Below, piece by piece: positions 55,292-64,000 of a stretch of DNA of 64,000 bases. The notes under the pieces were generated by a model. It searched no databases. It saw only the letters and a program-made list of their open reading frames with translations, and was not told the origin of the DNA. Location of the stretch: assembly GCA_022825825.1 (NCBI GenBank), contig JAJDWA010000021.1:93386-157385 (forward strand), written 5' to 3'. This DNA comes from Candidatus Poribacteria bacterium (GTDB lineage: Bacteria > Poribacteria > WGA-4E > WGA-3G). The translations under genes and the position numbers were made by a program. How positions within the stretch are numbered: the first letter of the stretch is position 1; each line of letters begins with the position of its first letter.

Positions 55292-57898
55292 CTATTTGCG
55301 AAGTAGCATCCGCCGTGTTGACGTGAAATCCCCGGCGGTGAACGTATAGAAATAGAGCCCACTTGCCACGGGTTCACCGCGCTCGTTTCTGCCATCCCAA
55401 TGGGCTGCACGGCTTTTGCTACCGTACAAACCTGCTTCCTGATTTCCTAACGTTAATGTCCGAATCAGATCGCCATCTACTGAATAGATACGCAACGTCA
55501 CGTCCGCAGCTGCTCCTAACCGATACGGGAACCACGTCTCCGGATTAAACGGGTTCGGGTAGTTTTGAAAAACGGCTGTCGTTTTAATCTTTCCCCAGGT
55601 TGTAGTACGTTTTCCATTCGGGTCAACTGCGCGGGGGTCAAGCATCTCAATATCTGTGTTTTCCGTCTGCGGAAGGGAATGTTCTCCCGCCGCATTAACA
55701 AACCTGACTGCGAATAACCGCAACGTTGAAGATTTGATGGCAACGACTTCAAACGTGAGTGTGGCAAGTGTGCCATCGCCTTGACTTTCACCTGCAGGAG
55801 CTGTTGCCGCAAGCGTCACCTTACTCCCTTCAACGACTGGTGCTGCAAAGGCAGTGCCTTCGGGCAGATAATCTCCGTTCTCACTCTTGACATAGCGGAG
55901 TACTGTGGGGTCATAAGACACGGTTACCTGATAACCTGCGACTTTTTTTCCGCCTATGATTTTTAGAGGTAACGTTAATTGATCTCCGATAGTCCATGAT
56001 TGGCCTGGAGTTGCCAAAATGTGTACTGTGGCATCTGTGGTTGACATAGGTGTGGCGTGCCACAGCAGTACTGTGCCATCCCCACTCCCACTTGCAAGTG
56101 TTTGTCCATCCGGACTAAACGCTACGCTATTGACCCCATACGTATGTCCTCTGAGTGTTTTCTTGTGTTGACCAGTTTCCGCATCCCATAAACGGATAGT
56201 CCTGTCAATCCCACCCCCACTTGCAAGTGTTTGTCCATCCGGACTGAATGCTACACTCAAGACCCTATACGCATGTCCTTCAAGTGTTTTTTTGTGTTGA
56301 CCTGTCTCCGCATCCCATAAACGGATAGTTTCCCCATGCCCACTCGCAAGTGTTTGCCCATCCGGACTGAACGCTACGCTATTGACCCAATGCGTATGTC
56401 CTCTGAGTGTTTTCTTGTGTTGACCTGTTTTTGCATCCCATAAACGGATAGTGTCGTCAATCCCACCCCCACTTGCAAGTGTTTGTCCATCCGGACTGAA
56501 TGCTACGCTATTGACCCAATTCGTATGCCCATCAAGTGTGTGCTTATGTTCACCTGTTTTCGCGTCCCATAAACGGATGGTCTTGTCCTGACTGCCACTT
56601 GCAAGTGTTTGTCCATCCGGGCTGAATGCTACACTAAAGACCCTATCCGTATGTCCTTCAAGTGTTTTGTGTTGAGCTGTCTCTATATCCCATAAACGGA
56701 TAGTGTTGTCCTCACTTCCACTTGCAAGTGTTTGTCCATCCGGACTGAATGCTACGCTTCCGCCCGTATGTCCTCTGAGTGTTTTCTTGTGTTGAGCTGT
56801 CTCTGTATCCCATAAACGGATAGTGTCCCAATTCCTACTCGCAAGTGTTTGTCCATCCGGACTAAACGCTACGTTATAGACCCAACTCGTATGTTCTATG
56901 AGTATTTTCTTGTGTTGACCAGTTTCCGCATCCCATAAACGGATAGTGTTGTCCTCACTTCCACTCACAAGTGTTTGTCCATCCGGACTGAATGCTACGT
57001 TATAGACCGAACTCGTATGTTCTATGAGTGTTTTCTTGTGTTGACCAGTTTCCGCATCCCATAAACGGATAGTGTTGTCCCAACTCCCACTTGCGAGTGT
57101 CTGTCCATCCGGACTGAATGCTACACTAAAGACCCTATCCGTATGTCCTCTGAGTGTTTTCTTGTGTTGAGCTGTCTTTGCATCCCATAAACGGATAGTG
57201 TTCTCACTCCCTCTCGCAAGTGTTTGTCCATCCGGACTGAACGCTACGCTATAGACCCCATCCGTATGTCTTTCAAGTGTGTTGTGTTGACCAGTTTCCA
57301 CATCCCATAAACGGATAGTCTTGTCTGAACTCGCACTCGCAAGGGCATGTCCATCCGAACTGAATGCTACGCTATTGACCCAATGCGTATGTCCTCTGAG
57401 TGTTTTCTTGTGTTGACCTGTCTCTATATCCCATAGACGGATAGTGTTGTCAAAACTCCCACTTGCAAGTGTTTGTCCATCCGGACTGAACGCTACACTA
57501 AAGACCGCACTCGTATGTCCTCTGAGTGTTTTCTTATGTTCACCAGTTTCCGCATCCCATAGACGGATAGTGCTGTCCTCACTCCCACTTGCAAGTGTTT
57601 GTCCATCCGGACTGAACGCTACACTAAAGACCGCACTCCCACTCGTATGTCCCGTGAGCAAATCAAGTGCTTCACCAGTCGCTACGCTGTATATCCAAAT
57701 ACCTGGACCGCTCACAACTGCAAGACGCGTCCCATCTGGAGAATATGTAAATCCGTTTATATTGCCTTTACTAAGACGTGCTTTAGCACCTTCGGGTAAA
57801 CCCCACGTTGTGTAGTCTTGCGCGAAAGCAGACGGTAAATGTACATTGAAAATTAAAAATAATGCCAAGACAATTGAAAATAAAAACTTCGTTTTCAT
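55292..57898 (-). CDS. Secreted WD40-cohesin-like protein with sorting-type C-terminus
   Basis: An 868-residue precursor. The signal peptide is MKTKFLFSIVLALFLIF and beyond. Fourteen WD40 repeats follow (one divergent, then 13 close copies of LxGHTxxVxSVAFSPDGQTL), consistent with two seven-blade propellers. Next come a cohesin-like domain (VHILATPGQSWTIGDQLTLP), then VDPNGKRTTTWGKIKTT, then a FlgD/Ig-like end (VFQNYPNPFNPETWFPYRLG, ending RRMLLRK) typical of cell-surface sorting. The repeats are near-identical in DNA (about 126-bp period), so copy number may vary. The ATG at 57898 has AAAGGAG upstream. Confidence 0.9.
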   Translation of the reverse strand: MKTKFLFSIVLALFLIFNVHLPSAFAQDYTTWGLPEGAKARLSKGNINGFTYSPDGTRLAVVSGPGIWIYSVATGEALDLLTGHTSGSAVFSVAFSPDGQTLASGSEDSTIRLWDAETGEHKKTLRGHTSAVFSVAFSPDGQTLASGSFDNTIRLWDIETGQHKKTLRGHTHWVNSVAFSSDGHALASASSDKTIRLWDVETGQHNTLERHTDGVYSVAFSPDGQTLARGSENTIRLWDAKTAQHKKTLRGHTDRVFSVAFSPDGQTLASGSWDNTIRLWDAETGQHKKTLIEHTSSVYNVAFSPDGQTLVSGSEDNTIRLWDAETGQHKKILIEHTSWVYNVAFSPDGQTLASRNWDTIRLWDTETAQHKKTLRGHTGGSVAFSPDGQTLASGSEDNTIRLWDIETAQHKTLEGHTDRVFSVAFSPDGQTLASGSQDKTIRLWDAKTGEHKHTLDGHTNWVNSVAFSPDGQTLASGGGIDDTIRLWDAKTGQHKKTLRGHTHWVNSVAFSPDGQTLASGHGETIRLWDAETGQHKKTLEGHAYRVLSVAFSPDGQTLASGGGIDRTIRLWDAETGQHKKTLRGHTYGVNSVAFSPDGQTLASGSGDGTVLLWHATPMSTTDATVHILATPGQSWTIGDQLTLPLKIIGGKKVAGYQVTVSYDPTVLRYVKSENGDYLPEGTAFAAPVVEGSKVTLAATAPAGESQGDGTLATLTFEVVAIKSSTLRLFAVRFVNAAGEHSLPQTENTDIEMLDPRAVDPNGKRTTTWGKIKTTAVFQNYPNPFNPETWFPYRLGAAADVTLRIYSVDGDLIRTLTLGNQEAGLYGSKSRAAHWDGRNERGEPVASGLYFYTFTAGDFTSTRRMLLRK

Positions 57899-57912
57899 CA
57901 AAATCGCTCCTT

Positions 57913-59454
57913 TTATTTTTTCCAAAAACTTCGGTCTAAACTCCGATATTGTATTGCCTCAGATACGTGCCCAGGTTCTATATTCGGGTTTTCATCTAAA
58001 TCTGCAATGGTGCGTGATACTTTCAAAATGCGGTCATAAGCTCTTGCGCTCAATCCTAACTGATTGATAGCGACACGTAGCAGGTCCTGTGCTTGCGATT
58101 CAATCGGACAATACTCTCGGATCTGCTTAGATTCCATATTGGCGTTTGCATGTATTGTCGTGCCCTCAAAACGTTCATGCTGAATTCGGCGAGCAGCTTC
58201 TACCCGTTCACGCACGGTTGCTGACGGTTCTCCCGTTACATCTGCAGAAAGTTCGGCATATTTCACTGCGGGGACCTCAACTTGAATATCTATCCTATCT
58301 AACAGCGGGCCGGAAATTCGGGAAACATACGTCTGTATCTGTTTGTGTGTGCATTTACACTCACGATTTGGATCGCTGAAGAAACCGCACGGACACGGGT
58401 TCATCGCTGCAACAAGCATAAAATTAGCGGGATAGGTAAGCGATGCAGCAGCACGTGAGATCGTTACGTGACCATCTTCCAAAGGTTGCCGCATGACTTC
58501 AAGCACGTTCCTGCGGAATTCGGGCAGTTCGTCAAGAAAAAGCACACCGTTATGGGAGAGACTCACCTCACCGGGGCGTGGGATATTTCCACCGCCGATC
58601 AAACCTGCGTCAGAAATGGTGTGATGTGGAGAGCGAAACGGACGTTTCGTTACCAACGGCGTATCGCTTGGTAAAATACCGACAATGCTCTGAATCTTTG
58701 TCGTTTCCAGAGATTCGTCTATAGACAACGTTGGCAAGATCGAAGAAATTCGCTTGGCAATCATCGTTTTACCGGAACCGGGAGGACCAATCATAATCAG
58801 ATTATGTCCGCCAGCTGCTGCCACTTCAACCGCGCGTTTCACATGTTCTTGTCCCTTAACATCAATTAAATCGAGGAGGGATTCTGCACCTACTTTTTCG
58901 TCGGCCATAGTGCTGAGTGTCGGGGGTTCTGGCGGTATATCCTTGGCAGAATTCAGAAATGCGGCAGCTTCCGATAGACTTTCAACGGGATAAACTTTCA
59001 ACGTATCAACAATTGCTGCTTCTTTTGCGTTTTCAGCAGGTAGGATGAGATTCTGCACGCCATTCTCTTTCGCAGCAATAGCAACAGGGAGTCCCCCCTG
59101 TATGCTCCGAATGCTACCATCAAGTGCAAGTTCACCCAATATCATTGTGCTTTCAAGGCTGCTTAAATCTACCTGATTCGTGGCAGCCATCACACCAACG
59201 GCAATAGGAAGATCAAACGCGGAGCCCGTTTTTCGGATATCCGCTGGTGCTAAGTTCGCAGTAATTCGGCTTGGTGGGAAGTAAAAGCCAGAGTTTTTTA
59301 TGGCCGCAGTGACTCTATCTCTACTTTCCTTGATGGCACTGTCTGGTAAACCAACGGTGCTGAATGCTGGGAGACCATCAGCAACATCTACCTCTACTTT
59401 AACAATATAGGCATCAATTCCAAGCACTGCACTGCTTAGCACTGTTGCGAGCAT
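57913..59454 (-). CDS. comM: YifB/ComM-family Mg-chelatase-like AAA ATPase
   Basis: A 513-residue protein of the YifB (ComM) family, in which ComM is a branch-migration helicase for natural transformation. The N-terminal ChlI-like domain ([33 protein letters not shown]) precedes an AAA core with Walker [17 protein letters not shown] and Walker [14 protein letters not shown]; the C-terminal domain ends [18 protein letters not shown]. The C-terminus is family-typical. It is a complete, stand-alone gene. Confidence 0.94.
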   Translation of the reverse strand: MLATVLSSAVLGIDAYIVKVEVDVADGLPAFSTVGLPDSAIKESRDRVTAAIKNSGFYFPPSRITANLAPADIRKTGSAFDLPIAVGVMAATNQVDLSSLESTMILGELALDGSIRSIQGGLPVAIAAKENGVQNLILPAENAKEAAIVDTLKVYPVESLSEAAAFLNSAKDIPPEPPTLSTMADEKVGAESLLDLIDVKGQEHVKRAVEVAAAGGHNLIMIGPPGSGKTMIAKRISSILPTLSIDESLETTKIQSIVGILPSDTPLVTKRPFRSPHHTISDAGLIGGGNIPRPGEVSLSHNGVLFLDELPEFRRNVLEVMRQPLEDGHVTISRAAASLTYPANFMLVAAMNPCPCGFFSDPNRECKCTHKQIQTYVSRISGPLLDRIDIQVEVPAVKYAELSADVTGEPSATVRERVEAARRIQHERFEGTTIHANANMESKQIREYCPIESQAQDLLRVAINQLGLSARAYDRILKVSRTIADLDENPNIEPGHVSEAIQYRSLDRSFWKK

Positions 59455-59496
59455 ACGGTTGTTTCCTTCTCAAATTTTTAAAACAGTTAATTTTTT

Positions 59497-60516
59497 CTAA
59501 CGTGCGTCTTCGGTAAGTTTATGAAGTGTTTGCAGCTGTCTTTGGTCAGATATTACAAAGAGCGCGTCCCCCGCTTCAATTTTCAAGTCTCCAGAAGGAT
59601 TATAGATATATGTGCCATCCTTACTGCGAATCGCTATCACAACTAAACCTGTTTCTTCTTTTATATTTGCATCTTCTATTGTAATTCCATTAAGTTTAGA
59701 GTCAGGTTGGATAATAGATTCAGCGAACCGTGTCGTTCGCCGACTTATCTGCATCTTAGCAAAAAAATCAATGAGATGCGGTTCAAGTATACCGGAAGCG
59801 AGTCGAATTCCGCCGATATGGTCAGGTAAAACGACCTCATCCGCTCCTGCGGTTACAAGCTTATCCGGTGAATTATTTTCTACGGCTTTAGAAACAACGC
59901 GCAGACTTGGGTTAATTTTCTTGGCAGAAATGACGACAAATAGATTATCTTGGTCCCGACTGAGACATGCCACAAGTCCCTTAGCACGTTCAATACCAGC
60001 ACGGATAAGGATATCATCATCGGTAGCATCACCGTGTAGATATAGGAAATCATGGGTTTCAGCGAGATGCTCCAAACGTTCCTCATCTATTTCAATGCCG
60101 ACAAAACTCGCTTCTGCCTTAAGCATCTCCTCAAGTACATGCAAACCCGTGTCCCCTATTCCACAGATAATATAGTGATTTGATATTTTTTCCACTGTTC
60201 GTATCATCTTTCTTTGTTTAAAAAAACTTAATAATTGTCCTTCAATCAGAATGGCATTTGTGATGGTAATGCAATAGACGAACAATCCGACACCACCGAT
60301 AAGTAGAAACATGGTGAAAATGCGTCCAGCATTACCCATTTCCATATCACCATAGCCCACTGTTGTTACCGTAATTACAGTCATCCAAACAGCCTCAAGA
60401 ATCCCCCACGCACCCTGTGGATTATTCTTTTCAAGCAGTGAATAACCGATGGTTCCTATGATAAGGAGACTAAACAACAGACTGAAGGCAATAATGATCC
60501 TGCGTTGATAACTCAT
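59497..60516 (-). CDS. Potassium channel with RCK (TrkA-N/TrkA-C) domains
   Basis: A 339-residue channel subunit: first membrane helix (about 6-25), pore helix and filter TVGYGD (52-57), second helix (about 67-90), RCK-N domain with GIGDTGLHVLEEM for nucleotide or ion binding and a TrkA-C domain (ETGLVVIAIRSKDG). It resembles MthK/Kch-type channels gated by ligands. The DUF1844 gene lies upstream. Confidence 0.93.
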   Translation of the reverse strand: MSYQRRIIIAFSLLFSLLIIGTIGYSLLEKNNPQGAWGILEAVWMTVITVTTVGYGDMEMGNAGRIFTMFLLIGGVGLFVYCITITNAILIEGQLLSFFKQRKMIRTVEKISNHYIICGIGDTGLHVLEEMLKAEASFVGIEIDEERLEHLAETHDFLYLHGDATDDDILIRAGIERAKGLVACLSRDQDNLFVVISAKKINPSLRVVSKAVENNSPDKLVTAGADEVVLPDHIGGIRLASGILEPHLIDFFAKMQISRRTTRFAESIIQPDSKLNGITIEDANIKEETGLVVIAIRSKDGTYIYNPSGDLKIEAGDALFVISDQRQLQTLHKLTEDAR

Positions 60517-60585
60517 TATCCTCCGTTGTAATGCAGTCTATGTGAAATTTCAAGACTTCGGTTTATTATCTGATAACCGACATGG

Positions 60586-60966
60586 TCAGGAATCAGTGTT
60601 TTCTTCTTTTGTAACTTGTTCAGTCTGGTCTGTTTCTGTTGAACTATTGTCCTCGTTAGGTGTTTCCTCTTCAGGTGTATCTGGCCGGCTATTGACAGCA
60701 CGGACATATCCCATTCTCAAATCATAGAGAGAATTTGCTAAAAAATTGGATTCAGGGGCAGTTAAGTTACCTTTTGTTTTTTCTTCTAACATTTCTAATG
60801 TATCAATCATTCGCTTCGCTAAACCGAGATTCACAATTATCTTATCTGTTTCCGGATCTCGGAATCCCTGTAGATAAAGATGCGCGGTTGTGATGAGATC
60901 AGTGATAAAAGATTCAAAATCAATTGGTGGGAGTTGCACCTCTTCCTGAGCTGCAGTTTCTTCCAT
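60586..60966 (-). CDS. DUF1844 domain protein
   Basis: A 126-residue protein with the DUF1844 sequence: PIDFESFITDLITTAHLYLQ, GLAKRMIDTLEMLEEKTKGN and LANSLYDLRMGYVRAV, with an acidic Thr/Glu-rich tail. Function of the family is unknown; it is common in Planctomycetes, Verrucomicrobia and related phyla. Confidence 0.85.
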   Translation of the reverse strand: MEETAAQEEVQLPPIDFESFITDLITTAHLYLQGFRDPETDKIIVNLGLAKRMIDTLEMLEEKTKGNLTAPESNFLANSLYDLRMGYVRAVNSRPDTPEEETPNEDNSSTETDQTEQVTKEENTDS

Positions 60967-61047
60967 TTTACTTCTCCGACTTGACGTAATGATTCCGATA
61001 AGATATATCCGAAATCTTATCTAAATTCTTTTTGGGATTAAACAAAA

Positions 61048-61416
61048 TTATTCGTCAAAAATAATAATTTGTGCAAGTAGACTTCCCGCTTGGTTGTTAT
61101 TGTTTGGGTTTTCGTTCATAGCCAAAAAAATAACACCATCTGCGGGGGCCGGATTATCGTAGCGTGACCCGACAGCGAAAATGTCGCTTCCGATTTTTGC
61201 GATGAGTGCACCGATATTCGTCCCGGGATGCAAATAACCATTACCAGCAGGGGTTTTCGGGACACCATCAGCTCCACACCACCCGGTTCTATTTTGTAAG
61301 TCGGGGGACCACGCGCCATCAGCATCAATTATAAGCCGCTGTCCTTTTTTCACGCGTACATAACTTTCTTGCCAAACTGGACTCGGACGTGCTGTCCGAA
61401 TAACTGTTAACGCCAT
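61048..61416 (-). CDS. LecA/PA-IL-like lectin
   Basis: A 122-residue protein resembling the galactose-binding PA-IL fold: VWQESYVRVKKGQRLIIDAD, GAWSPDLQNRTGWCGADGVP, GALIAKIGSDIFAVGS and VIFLAMNENPNNNNQAGSLL, where the last Asn-rich segment corresponds to the calcium and sugar site. No signal peptide is seen. It could bind galactosides of a host or of polysaccharide substrates. Confidence 0.78.
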   Translation of the reverse strand: MALTVIRTARPSPVWQESYVRVKKGQRLIIDADGAWSPDLQNRTGWCGADGVPKTPAGNGYLHPGTNIGALIAKIGSDIFAVGSRYDNPAPADGVIFLAMNENPNNNNQAGSLLAQIIIFDE

Positions 61417-61479
61417 TCAATCTTCCTTTCATTATTGAGATAGGGCAGCCCCAATAGTAAGCAGAGACTACCCAATTCC

Positions 61480-62103
61480 CTACTCTGTGTCGCGTTCGCG
61501 AATTGTGATATTCACAATTTTATCATTCTTTTCTATACTGTCTAAAACCTCTAAACCTTTGATAACTTTACCGAGGATAGTCCAGTCTTCATCTAATGCA
61601 ATAGTCTCTTTACAGATCATGAATTCGTCTCCATCAGCAACGTCTGATCCCTCTTCCGTTATCATCAGCACTGTTCCTTTTGTAAGAGGGTGTTCGCTTT
61701 TTTCTATGGGGAGTTTATCATTAGTAAAGCTGGAACCCGCTTGTATATAAAGTGGATCAACATCATGAAATTTTTCACCCCGGTAAAATCCGCGGCTTAC
61801 ATTTTGTATGAAATGTTTGGAAGTTTGTGGAGCATCAGACGCGAAAAATTCGAATTCGATGTTGCCTTTTGCCGTTTCAATCACCGCGATTGCATTCGCC
61901 GGGTCAATCATCGGCTTGGCTTCAGGTTCTGTTTTTTCACTATCTTCCGCAGGTTTAATAACCTCTTGTGGGGTCGTTGTTTCTGTAGTGGATTCCGTCG
62001 TCTTTTGGTCTTGTTGAGTACAACCGGACACAAAAACCACAAACAGACATATTAACACTAAGATTATGACGGGGAATTGATTAATTTTCTGTTGCCTTAA
62101 CAT
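61480..62103 (-). CDS. Cyclophilin-type peptidyl-prolyl isomerase lipoprotein 1
   Basis: A 207-residue lipoprotein (FVVFVSGC lipobox, Cys about 28) with a cyclophilin domain: AIAVIETAKGNIEFEFFASD, APQTSKHFIQNVSRGFYRGE, KFHDVDPLYIQAGSS. The FHR motif of classical cyclophilins reads FHD and the catalytic Arg appears replaced, so activity may be reduced. GGAGG lies about 11 nt before the ATG. It overlaps the second cyclophilin gene by 23 bp. Confidence 0.85.
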   Translation of the reverse strand: MLRQQKINQFPVIILVLICLFVVFVSGCTQQDQKTTESTTETTTPQEVIKPAEDSEKTEPEAKPMIDPANAIAVIETAKGNIEFEFFASDAPQTSKHFIQNVSRGFYRGEKFHDVDPLYIQAGSSFTNDKLPIEKSEHPLTKGTVLMITEEGSDVADGDEFMICKETIALDEDWTILGKVIKGLEVLDSIEKNDKIVNITIRERDTE

Positions 62104-62668
62104 ATTTTGACTTCGCCTCCAATCGGATTGTAGTCATGATATCGCCTATCTTCAAAAGATCGACGACATCCATCCCTTGTATGACGCCACCGAATGTGGT
62201 ATATTGTCCATCAAGATGCGGCTGCGGTTTGAGGCAGATATAGAACTGGCTCCCAGACGAATTTGGCATATTTGCCCGTGCCATCGCTACCGTGCCTCTC
62301 ATGTGCTTCCGTTGATTCGGATTCGTGTATTCGTCCACAATAGTCCAACCGGGACTACCTGTTCCATCGCCTTTTGGACATCCTCCTTGAACAATATTCA
62401 AACCGAGTGCGTCAACTATTCGATGAAATGTTAATCCATCATAGAACTTCTGGCCAATCAGTTTTTTGAAGTTTTCGACTGCCACAGGGGCAGACTCTGT
62501 ATAGAACTCAATCACGAATGTGCCTTTTTTAGTTTTAACGACTGCGACTTTTTCCTCAGGAACTCCGGCCTGCTCCTTAGAATCTTTGTTAGAGAAAAAA
62601 GGGATTACGCAACCCGTTAAGGTGAGTGTAACTATAATCAATGGTAATAAATAAACCAATGTCTTCAT
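62081..62668 (-). CDS. Cyclophilin-type peptidyl-prolyl isomerase lipoprotein 2
   Basis: A 195-residue lipoprotein (TLTGC lipobox) with the intact cyclophilin blocks VVKTKKGTFVIEFYTESAP, GLTFHRIVDALGLNIVQGGC, GTVAMARANMPNSSGSQFYI, and PHLDGQYTTFGGVIQGMDVV. FHR is complete, so it is the active partner of the pair. It would assist protein folding in the periplasm or at a membrane. Confidence 0.93.
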   Translation of the reverse strand: MKTLVYLLPLIIVTLTLTGCVIPFFSNKDSKEQAGVPEEKVAVVKTKKGTFVIEFYTESAPVAVENFKKLIGQKFYDGLTFHRIVDALGLNIVQGGCPKGDGTGSPGWTIVDEYTNPNQRKHMRGTVAMARANMPNSSGSQFYICLKPQPHLDGQYTTFGGVIQGMDVVDLLKIGDIMTTIRLEAKSKYVKATEN

Positions 62669-62689
62669 TATCTTCCTTTGCTATGTTAG

Positions 62690-63478
62690 TTATTTAGATT
62701 TGATGCGCGCCCATGTTGTCGTTAATTTACCTTGCGGAAGAACATCCGATGTAGGATTTTCCATATCTGCCATGAGTTCATCTTCAGTTAACGCATAGTT
62801 ATACATTTTGATTTCGTCAAGGGCACCGTTGACAAAACGTTGAGTTCCGCCGCGTGCACCAATAAAAAGTGGGTCATTGTTAGAAGTAAGCTTTCCCTTA
62901 CATTCCAACTCTTTATTGAGTTTACCGTCAATGAATAACTTGATTGTGGTGCCATCCCACGTGCCTGCAAGAAAGTGCCAAGTTTCATCTTGTATACTGG
63001 CACCAATATTATGTTCGCGACAATTATCGGGTAAATCGAAAAATTGAAGGAGCGAGCCGCCTCGGTACCATGCAGCGAGCGTAAACAAGCCTGCTTTCCA
63101 CGTAGTGCCTTTTTCAACACCGGTTTGTACATCACTACCTGGACCACCAGCACTTGGGCGTAAATTTGCCCAAAATTCAACAGTTATACCATCCACAACA
63201 TGCAGGCTATCGTGGTCTTCCACTTCTCCCCAAGATGCACCATCAAAGTCAAGTGCCTTTCCAAATTTTCCATCAACCAATTTGGTTTTACCATTGAAGG
63301 TTGCATCATTACCAAACTCTGAGAGATCTGCTACAACGTCTCCTTTCATCTCATCAAAGGAGAGGTGTAAAACCAGATCATTTGCAAAACACACGTTGGT
63401 TATGAAGGTAACAGTCAACAACATCACATACACTGCGATGCTCGTTAGAATTTTATAGTTTTTTGTCCAGTACTTCAT
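62690..63478 (-). CDS. Secreted LamG/concanavalin-like protein with C-terminal TTTW motif
   Basis: A 262-residue precursor with a signal peptide (ILTSIAVYVMLLTVTFITNV), then a LamG-type jelly roll: LVLHLSFDEMKGDVVADLSE, FGKALDFDGASWGEVED, ITVEFWANLRPSAGG, WHFLAGTWDGTTIKLFIDGK, and LFIGARGGTQRFVNGALDEI. Such domains bind sugars or proteins. The end, VLPQGKLTTTWARIKSK, matches the motif of other secreted proteins here. Confidence 0.88.
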   Translation of the reverse strand: MKYWTKNYKILTSIAVYVMLLTVTFITNVCFANDLVLHLSFDEMKGDVVADLSEFGNDATFNGKTKLVDGKFGKALDFDGASWGEVEDHDSLHVVDGITVEFWANLRPSAGGPGSDVQTGVEKGTTWKAGLFTLAAWYRGGSLLQFFDLPDNCREHNIGASIQDETWHFLAGTWDGTTIKLFIDGKLNKELECKGKLTSNNDPLFIGARGGTQRFVNGALDEIKMYNYALTEDELMADMENPTSDVLPQGKLTTTWARIKSK

Positions 63479-64000
63479 GTATATACCTCATTTAAAATTT
63501 TTGTAATCATTCTGCCTAATAGTTTGTTTTCAACCGTAGGCAAGCACGGTTGAAGGTTAATAAAACTAAACATCCCAAACTATTTAACTTGTATATTAAG
63601 AATACCAAAAGTACCAGAAAATGTCAAGGATTTTATTAAGTGACATTTCAGGGTTTCTTCCTGGCAGATTTTTCGATTTTAATGCACAAATTATGCAACA
63701 ATTTACTCTCACAGTCTTGATTAATTTTTTCGCATCTGTTATAATACATCCTATAGTTTGGACAGTTTCATCCGTTAGGACTTCCAAACAGATGTCCATT
63801 ATGATTTGTAAACACGATTGTGTCTCTAATTCTGTCCGAAATCACTGTCCTTTAGACACTATTTTTGAAGTTATCGTCCAAATATGTCCATCTGATCAGT
63901 TTCAAGTAGAATCTTCAACGATTTTTAGGTTTTTCTTTATGTTTTGCTTTGCATCGTAACTCACAGAAAAACATTGTTGTCGGAAACAGTGTTGCAAATA
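63479..64000. other. Right-end region, no gene recognised
   Basis: About 520 bp with low coding character. A hairpin with arms CAACCGT and ACGGTTG lies at 63531-63552. A + frame at 63621-63959 exists but is Phe/Ile/Cys-rich and has no ribosome site, so I do not call it. Confidence 0.5.

Noticed and set aside
55292..57898. CRISPR-like regular repeat signal
   Set aside because: The 126-bp periodic DNA is coding and translates to WD40 blades, not repeat-spacer units.
63621..63959. 112-residue plus-strand ORF at the right end
   Set aside because: Composition is extreme in Phe, Ile, Cys and Ser and there is no ribosome site; reads as AT-rich non-coding sequence.

Overview
The window looks like a chromosome segment of an uncultivated Gram-negative (diderm) bacterium, most plausibly Candidatus Poribacteria or a close relative. 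This placement is an inference. It rests on a LolA lipoprotein carrier, many lipobox lipoproteins, and the mix of a phytanoyl-CoA dioxygenase-like protein, a sulfatase, FGE-fold (SUMF1) proteins, LamG and WD40 secreted proteins and an NYPNPFNPETW-type C-terminal domain. A full Pup-proteasome locus is also present, which outside Actinobacteria is known only from scattered phyla. No rRNA, tRNA or CRISPR array was seen.

Layout. 1-1.03 kb: two tandem Uma2-type endonuclease genes. 1.15-9.85 kb, minus strand: pafA, prcA, prcB, pup, dop, then a restriction endonuclease/methyltransferase pair, then the ARC/Mpa ATPase. Apart from the restriction-modification pair, this is a complete pupylation and proteasome toolkit in the actinobacterial gene order. 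10-13.6 kb: recA, thpR, pgsA, lolA and a small unknown gene. 14-17.65 kb: a complete B12-dependent methionine synthase. 18-21.9 kb: PhyH, a J-domain/FGE-fold fusion, an orphan antitoxin-like gene, a HAD hydrolase, a SnoaL-like gene with an in-frame TGA, and a TenA-like protein. 21.9-27 kb: an accessory island with transposase debris, a solitary DNA methyltransferase, a NACHT NTPase bounded by a 75-bp direct repeat, and a HigA-like antitoxin.

27-33.5 kb holds acs, a TPP-binding half-enzyme, transposase debris, a DUF805 protein, moeA and an alpha/beta hydrolase. 33.6-35.5 kb is a GC-richer lipoprotein with an HExxH motif and a strong terminator. 35.5-36.06 kb is packed with nested palindromes resembling a MITE. 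36-39.9 kb carries a tandem rhodanese whose catalytic cysteine codon is TGA (candidate selenocysteine), a MATE exporter, an M55 peptidase and a VOC protein. 40-50 kb carries a multiheme cytochrome with TPRs, an SDR, an FAH-family enzyme, two paralogous secreted proteins, a MauG-type peroxidase and two FGE-fold lipoproteins. 50-64 kb carries an ABC ATPase, a phosphoesterase, a methyltransferase, a sulfatase, a 14-blade WD40 protein, a YifB/ComM ATPase, a K+ channel, DUF1844, a LecA-like lectin, two cyclophilin lipoproteins and a LamG protein.

Three themes cut across genes. Four secreted proteins share a C-terminal V-x-P-x-(G/E)-K-x-T-T-T-W-x-x-(I/L)-K motif. A family of palindromic intergenic repeats occurs throughout. 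Two genes are interrupted by in-frame TGA codons, one exactly at a catalytic cysteine.
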